A stretch of DNA of 64,000 nucleotides. Origin: Ridgeia piscesae. Its lineage: Eukaryota > Annelida > Polychaeta > Sabellida > Siboglinidae. The translations under genes and the position numbers were made by a program. Where the stretch lies: assembly GCA_025642075.2 (NCBI GenBank), contig JAODUO010000054.1, forward strand, positions 175,001 to 239,000. Reading direction: 5' to 3'. The notes beneath the pieces were generated by a model. That model had not been told where the DNA came from and made no database searches. It saw only the letters and a program-made list of their open reading frames with translations. Shown piece after piece: positions 27,401 to 39,400 of the stretch. Numbering within the stretch: the first letter of the stretch is position 1; each line of letters starts with the position of its first letter.

Positions 27401-30400
27401 TTGTACATGAGTCAGTAGTAATAGTACACATGTTAGTACTAATAGTACATGTACTCTCATACTGCTATAAACACGCTAACATTGCGGCTGTCACCACCGA
27501 CATCCAGTTGCATCTTTCTATTGCCTGGAACCATTGGTCCCCGATCTAACAGCTGGTAATGTATTAAAAAATTAAAAATAAATGTAATTTATGTTTATTG
27601 CTGCCACACAAAACTGGATAGATTTAAATTGTTTGTATGTACAATTTTGCAGTTTTTGTTGAAAACACTAGCAGTTAAATTATGTTTCCACAGGTGGAAG
27701 CAATTTTGGTTGAGACAGATGTTGCAGAAAACTACTATATTGACCCACTACTGCAGAAAGCTTGTCAGCCTGTTGTTGATGTCGCCTGCCAACACATCGC
27801 TCCTGGTGATGGAAGGTTAGTTACAATTCACAGGTATTTATACCAAGTACATGTACTTAAGTTCAGCTACCAAATCTCACAATACTAATCAGTTTACTGT
27901 TGTGATTATAGTATAACAACTACAACAGTTACTGATGCAATTGTAGAAATAATGTTACGGTTCTATTTACAGTAAAGCATGCTTTATTATGCATAGTTTG
28001 ACCACTTCTATCAAATATGCTTAAAGGGGAGCTGAAACACTCGAATAACCAATGCCCAAGCATAAGAACATACCATTGTGTAACCATGATTTGATGAGCA
28101 TTGAGCCACAGTATATTTATTATAATTGAAACTTGCATATCTTTGACCACTGGCAAACTATTATGCTCAAACTGCATTTGGTTTGACTAGCTCCTATCTA
28201 CCCAATGTAAATTTTAGATTTTTTAGTCCTTTGAACCGAAGGTCCAATGGGCTTAAAACGTCAGTTTGTGTCCACCGTGCACCATCCGCAGACTGCAGTG
28301 CACTGTTAGCGCCCATATCTTAGAAACCGTTAAGGGTGTATTTTTATAGTTAATTTAGCATAGACTTACCTTAGGGCACTACTATGCCCATTGGCAATAG
28401 AGTACATTGCGTTGTGTGTGCATTCATGTATAACTGTGTCAGTTATGCTGATATATGTCTACTGTTAATCACAATGAAGATGTGCTTGTATGGTAGTTTA
28501 CAAGGTGTCTACATTTGCCACACTGTGGCATTAGCAGCTTCTGTTTCTTGTGATTGCATCCTTCAGTACATCGTGCTCACATCATACCATACCTCATCAC
28601 CATGCTTTCAGTTGCTCTCACACCTTGGCTTAACACCATGGTTTTACAACATACCTCCACAACATGCTCTCAGAACATGCCTCTGTTCAGTCCTTTTTTA
28701 CCTGCGGTGGTCTGTCAAGGGTGGCTGTTGTTTTGTCTTTTAGAATTCTGGCATGTTTGATGGAGAAGGTGGACACGGACAAGATGACTGATGATTGTGA
28801 AGATCGACTCATGGAGATACAGTACTTTGTGTCCAGGGACTTCAAGTACGTCTAACCAAGTCCCATTTATTGTTGTATTTTAGCTCCAGGGACTTCAAGT
28901 ACGTCTAACCTGGCCCCATTTATTGTTGTACTTTAGCTCCAGGGACTTCAAGTACGTCTAACCTAGCCCCATTTATTGTTGTACTTTAGCTCCAGGGACT
29001 TCAAGTACGTCTAACCTGGCCCCATTTATTGTTGTACTTTAGCTCCAGGGACTTCAAGTACGTCTAACCTGGCCCCATTTATTGTTGTACTTTAGCTCCA
29101 GGGACTTCAAGTACGTCTAACCTGGCCCCATTTATTGTTGTACTTTAGCTCCAGGGACTTCAAGTACGTCTAACCTAGCCCCATTTATTGTTGTACTTTA
29201 GCTCCAGGGACTTCAAGTACGTCTAACCTAGCCCCATTTACAGTCATACTTTATCTGCAGGAACTTCAAGTACGTCTAACCTGGCCCCATTTATTGTTGT
29301 ACTTTAGCTCCAGGGACTTCAAGTACGTCTAACCTAGCCCCATTTATTGTTGTACTTTAGCTCCAGGGACTTCAAGTACGTCTAACCTAGCCCCATTTAC
29401 AGTCATACTTTATCTGCAGGAACTTCAAGTACGTCTAACCTGGCCCCATTTATTGTTGTACTTTAGCTCCAGGGACTTCAAGTACGTCTAACCTAGCCCC
29501 ATTTACAGTCATACTTTATCTGCAGGAACTTCAAGTACGTCTAACCTAGCCCCATTTACTGTAGTACTTTTTTCTCCAGAACTTCAAGTACGTCTTACCT
29601 ATCCCCATTTACTATCATAGTTTATCTCCGGGCACTTCAAGTAAGTCTAACCTAGCCCCATTTACTGTCATACTTGATCTCCAGGGACTTCAAGTACATC
29701 TAACATAGCCCTGTTTACTGTCATACTTGATCTCCAGAGACGTCAAGTACATCTAACATAGCCCCATTTACCGTTGTACTTTATCTGCAAGGACTTCAAG
29801 TGTGTCTAACCTAATCGATTTACTTTCATACTTTATCTCAAGGGACTTCAAGTACATCTTACTTAGCCCCATTTACTGTCATACTTTATCTCCAGTACAT
29901 CTAATATTGTCCCCATTTTCTATGGTGATTTTTTCTAACGGCTTTGGGTAGATCTATCAATCTGGTATGTATTTAGCAACACAGAATTGAGAATTGAGAT
30001 AATAATCTGACTTTACAGAGCAGTTGTTATAGTATTGATAACTTGTTTGAAGGATGCTGTGATATTTTACATTTGGGTTTTGTAAATGTTTGTATCACAA
30101 ATTTTTCCATTTGGAGTAAGGAGAAAGAAGCTTGTGTAATAATGTCCCCTGTCTTATCACAGACTTGACACACGACTCTACAAGTCATGTCATCGGGAAG
30201 CTGTCGATCATTGTCACGCCAACAAGGACTGGTACAACCCTGAGTCTCAGAACGTGGAGGCTACACCCATGATCTTCTCATGTCTCTACCATCTCATGAA
30301 AAACTATGCCACTGACAAAGTCAAACAGGTAACATCAGCATATTTTACTCATGTTTATCTAAAAATGTAAATTTGTGGAAGAGGTGCAAAAAGGGGAATT

Positions 30401-33400
30401 TGAGGAAGATATGCCAAACGAACAGTGCAATAGTTAAAAGTACACTGAGGTAATCTGCTTTTTTTGCATTGACATTTGTTAGGGTACTGTCACTATGCAC
30501 AAGAAATGTAAATTTTATTGAACCATTTTTAAGCTTCCTAGGTTCCTTTAGAGCCTAAAAATTGGTACATTTTAAGTTTTCCTATTTTACACAAAAAGTT
30601 CCTGAAGGCTTTTGCTGTAATATTTGCATAGACGTATATTGGGGTAGTTTCATTGTATGCAAGAAATTTATAGTTCAGTAGTATTTTGTAAGGACATCTC
30701 TGCACCTCCAAAACAGCAAAATGTAAAAATTGTGCCTGTTTCTGCCTGGGCTTTTAGCAGATCTCAGGTCACAAACTCCTGTGGTGATCTGTATATTGGT
30801 GTTAGCACACCTGACATCACAAGTCTAGCTGGACACTAAATTAAATTAGAATGATTTACAACCAATGAAAGAATTTCAAACAACACACTGGTCAGTCCTC
30901 ATTAATATTCATGAAGTAATTATGTGTAAATTTGTACATGCTCCGTTGACGAAACGTACTTTATTTCTAAACAAAGTTACATGCATGTACAGTCATTTTG
31001 AATGACTTGTCATGTGGCATCGACAAATTTAATCTCTTGGTGTAGCGATTTGAAAGGAGTTGAATTTATATATATACAAATGCATGTATATTTGACTTGA
31101 TATATATACCAGTATTACAGCTGTATCGTGTGTCATTTCTACTGTGGTTGTTGCAGCTGTCGCGTGGCTGTGCATTCCAAGTGCGACGCATCATGCACCA
31201 GCGAGCCATCAGTGTGCACCTGGAGCCCCGAATAGAAGAACCGTGTCTAAAAGATCTCGCCAGTTTCTGTACTGATGCAGCTAGCGAGCAGGGAAAAGTG
31301 AGTACACTTTGATTGTTTCAAGTCGACTTGTCTTCACAGGAGGATGTTGTTATTTGAGCTGACATTGTATGGCTGATGGGGTGTCTTGGACTGTCTTGTT
31401 GGGTTAGACCAGTCATTTTGTGGGTCTGTTGTACACGGGAGACGGAGTGTCTAGGATCATCTGGTTGGGTTAGACCAGTCATTATGTGGTCTCTTGTACA
31501 CAGGAGATGGAGTGTCTAGGATCATCTGGTTGGGTTAGACCAGTCATTATGTGGTCTGTTGTACACGGGAGATGGAGTGTCTAGGATCATCTGGTTGGGT
31601 TAGACCAGTCATTGTGTGTGTCTGTTGTACACGGGAGATGGAGTGTCTAGGATCATCTGGTTGGGTTAGACCAGTCATTGTGTGTGTCTGTTGTACACAG
31701 GAGATGGAGTGTCTAGGATCATCTGATTGGGTTAGACCATTCATTATGTGGTCTGTTGTACACAGGAGATAGAGTGTCTAGGATCATCTGGTTGGGTTAG
31801 ACCAGTCATTGTGTGGTCTGTTGTACACAGGAGATGGAGTGTCTAGGATCATCTGGTTGGGTTAGACCAGTCATTGTGTGTGTCTGTTGTACACAGGAGA
31901 TGGAGTGTCTAGGATCATCTGGTTGGGTTAGACCAGTCATTGTGTGTGTCTGTTGTACATAGGAGATGGAGTGCCTAGGATCATCTGGTTGGGTTAGACC
32001 AGTCATTGTGTGGTCTGTTGTACACAGGAGATGGAGTGTCTAGGATCATCTGGTTGGGTTAGACCAGTCATTGTGTGGTCTGTTGTACACGGGAGATGGA
32101 GTGTCTAGGATCATCTGGTTGGGTTAGACCAGTCATTATGTGGTCTGTTGTACACAGGAGATGGAGTGTCTAGGATCATCTGTTTGGGTTAGACCAGTCA
32201 TTGTGTGGGTCTGTTGTACACAGGAGATGGAATGTCTAGGATCATCTGGTTGGGTTAGACCATTCATTATGTGGTCTGTTGTACACAGGAGATGGAGTGT
32301 CTACAAGAACATCTGGATGATTTAGCTCCGGACTGTCAAGCTGCTGTTGGCAACTTCACCGAGGATGAAGATGAAGACATTTCTCTTGACAGAATCCTTA
32401 TGAAGGCTTGTGCACCAATGATGAAACGTTTCTGTGAGGTAAGTTTGAAGCTATGGTGGCTTTATTTAACTAGTCAAATTTGTGAGAGAAAAAATGCATT
32501 TAAAAAATAATTTAATCATTGATGAGTTCTGGAAACAGTTATAGTTTACAAATAAAAATATAATGTGGCCATCAAGCACCAATTGTGTTGTCCCCTAACT
32601 ATACTAATACAAGACTACATCTATGAAATGACAACTGTGGCCCAGGTAAAGGAATGGCAGTGATGTTATATGTTGCCAGGACATCCTTGAGAAAGATGAA
32701 GCGGAACCTGGAGAGATGATGGACTGCCTCATCAAGCACAAACACCATGCAGACATGAATCAGAAATGTGCTGCTGGAGTCATGCATCACCAGTTGGTGA
32801 GTGTCGACATAATTCGGGCATGAGTAACAAATGTGCTTTGAGAGTCGTGCTTCACCAGTGTGACGTGTAGAGATGCAGTGGTAGAGAAAAACTTTCAATT
32901 GAGAGAACCCTGGCTTGAATCCTGTGCTGCCATGTTCAACCTTGGTAAAGATTTCTAGTCCTTTGGGCCGAAGCTGTAATCGCTTTGTGTTCACTGTGCG
33001 CTGTTAGGGCCCAGATTTCAGAAACTGTTGACGATCTATTTTGATCAGATGGCATAGATTTACTTTAGGACACTGCTAATATACACAAGAAGTATTCATT
33101 TGATTAGAACCTTCTTATGGGCCCAAAACTGGTTAAAAAAATTCAAAACTTTTACACAGGCATAGGGTATATAGATAGTACACAGTAAATGTGTATCTAA
33201 TGGCACCTCAGGACCTCCAAAAAGCTATTTGTCCACATTTTGCCTGTGTCTGCCTGGATAGACAGGAAAATAATACTTTATGTATTCTGACTGCCCCAAC
33301 TATGAAGGCTAGGTAGCCTGCCAGGAACCACAGCTAATTGATGATTAGATAGTGTTGGCTTGCCCCCTGCCATACACTGTGAATGCCTGGTAACCCCTGG

Positions 33401-36400
33401 GAAGTTTCTAACTAGGCATTGCATCTGTGGTTGGCTGCTTCTGCAGGATTTTTAAATTAAGCTGTATCTTCAAAACTATTGATTTTCTCTAAATGCAATT
33501 TAAGTTTATTTACTGATATTCTGATCACTTGTCCGGCCAAGTAGAGGGGGAGTAGATAATGCCATCTAGACTAAAAAACACTAATGACCAGTCCTGTTGT
33601 TCATTCACACAGTTTGGTTGTTTCTTGTCATCTCATGGATAACCAGAGAAAATGCCAGTTAGGTGATCATGGCTAGAAGACTAGGCTGTGACTATGACTA
33701 TGATTCATCAAAACACATTTCATTCATAATTACAAACTCACTCTAATCTGAAGGACTTCAAGGCCTCTTGCTCCAGTTTCACTCTATGTTGCTCCAGTTC
33801 ACTTATTTGTACAAGTGTGAATGATTAAGTTATCATCTGTTTGCAAAATCTGCCTTAATGTCATTCTCAAATAATTTGCTAACAATAGTGATGTTCCATG
33901 TCTTATTGTTGCTTCACTGTTGATCAGACCTCAATGAAAAGGATCAACTTCAGCTACAAGTTTAAGGAAGCATGCAAGCACGATGTTCGTAAGATTTGCT
34001 CAAAGTCCAGAAAGAAGTGAGTTTCTTTGTCTTGGTTGCTTCTGTTACCATGTTTCAGCCGTTGACTGCAATATGAACATATGAACAAATTTGCATTTTG
34101 ATGACGTATAGTGTTCAGATGCATAAACTGAACATTTGGCTGGTAACTGTGTGTGAGTTTCTATTATTTTCAAAGAGATGTTCATTTTGCCTACTGTATT
34201 TCTGTTTAAACAATAACTTTGTAAGTATCTTGTCATGATAGAGAGCATATTTGTATAATATTAACAGTAATGTCAGCTAAATAATGTAACTATTTTTATT
34301 ACTTCCTAGAGAAGTTGATATGATGTTTGATTTCAAGAACAAATCTGCGATGGGGGTTAAGTGGAAAGGACTTTAACAGTTCTTTAAATAACTGGACACT
34401 GCAATGTAAGAACTACTTTTATTACTGGTTTATAAATATTTCTGTGCTGTGGTCTTCTTCAGGTCGGAAGTAGTGCAGTGTCTGAGTGAAGCGGTGCGTA
34501 ATGATACATTACTTGAGGTGGACATGCGAGTTTCCCACGAATGTCGCAGACAGTTGCGTGTTGAGCTACTGGAGCGGGTAAGTTAGAGGTCATTCAGTTT
34601 CATGCCACTCTCAGTGAATGAGATCCAGTGATGTTCAGATCTACCACAGCTAAGAATGGGTCTAAATCACACAACCGTGAGTCTGAATCACACATAATGG
34701 CGTGATTCAGACCGTCTGTTGTGTGTGATTCAGACCTTCTGTTGCATGTGATTCAGACCTTCTGTTGCGTGTGAATCACACCTTCTGTTGCATGTGATTC
34801 ATATCTGGTGTTGTGTGTGATTCAGACCTTCTGTTGTGTGTGATTCATACCTGCTGTTATATATGAGTCAGACCTGTTGCAGGTGATTCAGGCCTACGTT
34901 TATGTGTGATTCAGACATATTGTGTGTGATTTAGACCTACTGTTATGTCGTGTGATTCAGACCTGTTTGTGTGTTTCAGAACTACGTGTGTGATTTAAAA
35001 GTACTGTTGCGCATGATTTAGGCCTTTTGTTGCACATGATTCAGGCCTTCTGTTGTGTGTAATTTAGACCTTGTGTAGTGTGTGATTCACACCTACTGCT
35101 TTGCTTGGTTTTGAACTACTTTGTGTGTGATTTAGACCTTTTGTTGTATGTGTTTGAGACGTTCTATTGCACAAGACCTGCAGTGTGTGTCATATAGACC
35201 TTCTGCTGTGTAATATTTAAATGTTTTGTTGTTTGCGATTCAGACCTATTGTTATGTGTGATTTTAAACTTCCATTGTGTGTGATTGGCACCTTTAGTTG
35301 TGTGATTCAGACGTTCTGTTGTATGGGATTCAGACGTAGGTTTTGGGTTTGTTAGGCAATATAGCTATTTCTAAAATATTTGTTCTATCCTTGAATTTGA
35401 CCAAGTATATTGCATCTTAGTAACTATAATTGAATTGTTATGTTTGTTGTCAGAGTGAGGACATAGAGTTGGACCCTGAACTGAAGGAAGCGTGTACCAC
35501 AGATGCTATGAAATTCTGTCAACATGTAACCCATGGAAATGCAGCGGTGAGACTCTACCATATTCTTCCGTAATCAATCGCTTACACCCACCCACAGATG
35601 GGTGGGTGGGTTATTTGATTGAATAGGATTTGAAATGATATTAATTTTAACTTGTGTATAATACATGTGTTTGTGTGAACATTCTGTAATATTAACACAT
35701 GCCAGACGGTTTACTGTGGTTAATTACTGTCTGTGCTTAAATTTACTGTCATAACAACTGGCTTTGGAAACTTAGTTTGGTATAACTTCTGGTTTCTCTG
35801 TTCAATGCAGGTGATTCAGTGTATGAAGAAACATAGAACATTACTCTCTCCAGAATGTCACCAAATGATCTTCAAGAGAGAGGTAGGTCCAGAGTCATGT
35901 GTCATAACTCTTCACAATTTGCAGGTTTTCTAATTGTGGGAAGCTGTATCTTAAAAAATTTATTGATGTATTGTAGTCTTATGAATGTTTTATAGTCCTT
36001 TGTGCCGAAGGTCCAACGGTCACTGTGTCCAGTGTGTCCATGGTGCGCTGTCCGCCGTCAGCTCCCATATCAAGGACAAGAACAAGATGTTTATTTATGA
36101 CTCCAAAATAAGTACATGAATTCAATAATCATATCAGAAACAGTTGTTGAAGATCTATTTTATTATTTGCTTAGATGTATCTTATGGCACTGCTACTAGG
36201 CGTTGTTCTGAAGGCCCTGAAACTGGTAAAAACATTTTTTTCAAAACTCTTATCAGGGTCTGCACAAGGCCTTGATATTCTTGAAAAGACCAGAATTTGA
36301 TTGGACCTATTTTAAAGCCTTGAAATCCTCGAATTTAAAAAAAAATAGTCTTGAAAAATTGTTTTGAATTTTACTGAGTTCAATAAAACTTATTATTGGC

Positions 36401-39400
36401 CCATCTGTTATGACAAGTATCAGCAAAAAAACGTAGGCAAATCTTCGCACCTTATAATTATCCAGTGAGCACGAGAATAATTTTATACGTCAGCCTTCCT
36501 AAGGTGTGATTAATTGTAAAAAAAGGTGATTAAAAGTGGATTAAAATTAAACAAAATAATTATAGTAGTTTTGAATTTTTTCTCTAAATACCCTTGAAAA
36601 GTTTTGAACACCCTTAAATTTTATATCTTTAAAAGTGAATGGACCCTGTCTTATATAACTTTTCTCTAACTTTATTTAGGCATATGTTAGGGTACATCGT
36701 TAGTATACAAGAAATGTTTTTTGAGTGAATGTTTCTATGAACACCTGAGGGCCTCCCAAAAATCTACATGTTTATAGTTTCCCAATTCTTGTATTTTTGC
36801 AACTGCCTCACTTGACCCCAAATCTGGAGACAAGGTGGCCTGCCAGGAACCATGGCAAATTGATATTTCTGCTTTGATATCTACTCACTGCCACACACCG
36901 AAGACCAGATGGCCTGCATGAAAAGCATAGCTAATTGGTATTCGATCTCTGGCAGGCTGCTTCTGAAGGTTTTAAATAAGCTGTATCTTAACCCATTTTA
37001 TCCTGAAGCTAGTGCAGACGAGTTGCAGCCAGTTCCTGATCATTTCCTCAAACCAATCTGTCAGCATTAAAAAATGACAGGCCTTCATTTTAAATGGACA
37101 TAACTTTATTATTTCTCAATCAATTTTTAAATGTGATATACCTTTAGAAAGTAGATAAAATAAACTATACAGTCGCATCGATAAACTCATAGTTTTATAA
37201 TATATATTATATGTGGCATATGGCAAAACATGCCTAATAAATTCAAACCTATGTTGAGGTTTGTCACATTACTTTTCACCCGACATTTTCGCCATGAAGG
37301 AAGCAACATGTCAAGGAGCAAGTTGAGTTTATTTTATGCATTAATCTCTGCTGAAAATAAAGGTATACAACTTGTCCACACATCTTGGATAATAATCTCA
37401 TAATGTAAAAATTGTTTGTAATACCCCCACGTCAGTCAACTAAATCGCCAATGTGTGGCACCGCTGAGCAGAATTATGCAAATTTTGGAAATATTTTCTG
37501 TCAACGATATATAATTCTGTGCCTCTTATAACTTATAACTAATAAAGAAGTACTATAAAGTAACAACTTTGTTCAATATTTCAACATCACTTTATTTATG
37601 AAGTAGTTACCGTCGTTGGAAATATTCTTAACTTTGTTTGGCGCCAAAAATACGGCGTGGAGCGAGGTTGGCGAAAATGGATGCCGTTGTCGGTTGACCC
37701 ACTTCGATGGCTTCAAAGTATGTCTTCACGGACAAATGTCGCATCAAATACCATAACCGTCCATCTTATATCGTCTATCCACTTGTCTGCCTTCTTGTCA
37801 TCACCAGTATGAAGTAAATTAGCGGAGTTATCCTTCAAAATACGTCAACATTTAACGATCTTTGCGACTCGATGCCATCTTTGATTTCACTTTAGCTTGG
37901 GGGTACCCGCTTTGAACTGCAAATACCCACAGAACGGCGCTGATTGGTTGAAAAATATGAGTTTCCTAGTGATCCCGATATACTGACGTCATTCGGTGTT
38001 AACCAGCCAATGGGATTCCAAAACGTCAGAGTGCAGGGAAGCCGTGTCAAGTGCAAACTACGACTAGAATCGTATTCCGGATAAAAAGGGTAACTACGAC
38101 TAGAATCGTATTCCGGATAAAATGGGTTAAAAACTATCAATTTTCTATAAATGCAAGTTTAGTTAATTTTGATGCTTATTTAATTATTTTTTAAATGGTG
38201 TGACAGTGGTATATTGACACCTGTATGTGTACAATTAGTATTCTGAACAAGTATGCAATGAAATATATACTTTATTGTTATCAACTGCATTATGATCACT
38301 AGGCTAACCAGAGGAAATGCTAGTTAGGTGATTATGATGAAGCACATTTCTTTCATAATAATTACAAACTCATTATATTATCCAAAGGACTTCAGGGCCT
38401 CTTGACCCATTGTTATGAGTTGGTTTTCATGTCTATAGATGGTCAATGGAAAATGTGTTTCGTGAAACACAACATCTGGCAATGTGTTGCACTAAATGTG
38501 TGTTATGGTGTTATGGTACACTAAATGTATGTTATGGTGTTACGGTACCTTCCCTATTGCTACAGAACTTCGCAACCATTCGGGTTATGGGGGGTATTTG
38601 AGAGGTACGAAGAGAAATGAAAAGAACTAAACAGGCTTTACTAACATACAATATATATATATATATATAACAAGACCATTTTGTGGTTGAATAGTTAATG
38701 AGTTTCAATTTTGCTAACTTAAAGGTTACATCTGAACTACCAGAACAAGATGACATTAAAACTAACATTTGAAACAGACTATTTCACAAGAGACTGGGAT
38801 TTACACAGTAATAGAGAGGATGGTATGAACAGGTACAAACCGTGCATCATTAAGGTTAGTATGAATCACGCATTACACTGTGTAGAAGCGTTGAAATATA
38901 AAATGTACTTATATTGTTGTCATTTACAGCGACAGCAGGCACTTGACAGTGGCACTGACTACTTGCTGATGAAAGCCTGCAAGAAAATGGTCAAGGTTAG
39001 ACATCATTCCTAGTTTACTTACATCACTTCCAGGTACTTGATGTCACAAAGTTATGATGTCTGTAATATCAGTACTAATTAGCAGTGATTGACTGGAGAA
39101 TAAGATTGCCGTCATCCGTATTGACACAGGTCAGTTGTACAGTACACATCCTTCCATTGGCTGTGATTGACAAGAGAGTAAAATTGCCATCACCCGTATT
39201 GACAGGCATCAATTGTATACATCCTGTTGTTGGTACTTGTTGGTGGGAGAGTAAGATTGCTATAACCCATGTTGACAGGTGTCAGTTGCTTTAGCAGTGA
39301 CTGGCAGGAGAGTATAAGTTTGTCATGACCTATGTTAATTGTCAGTTGCAATTAGCAGCGATAGGAGAGTAAGATTGTCGTGACCCATGTTGACAGACAT

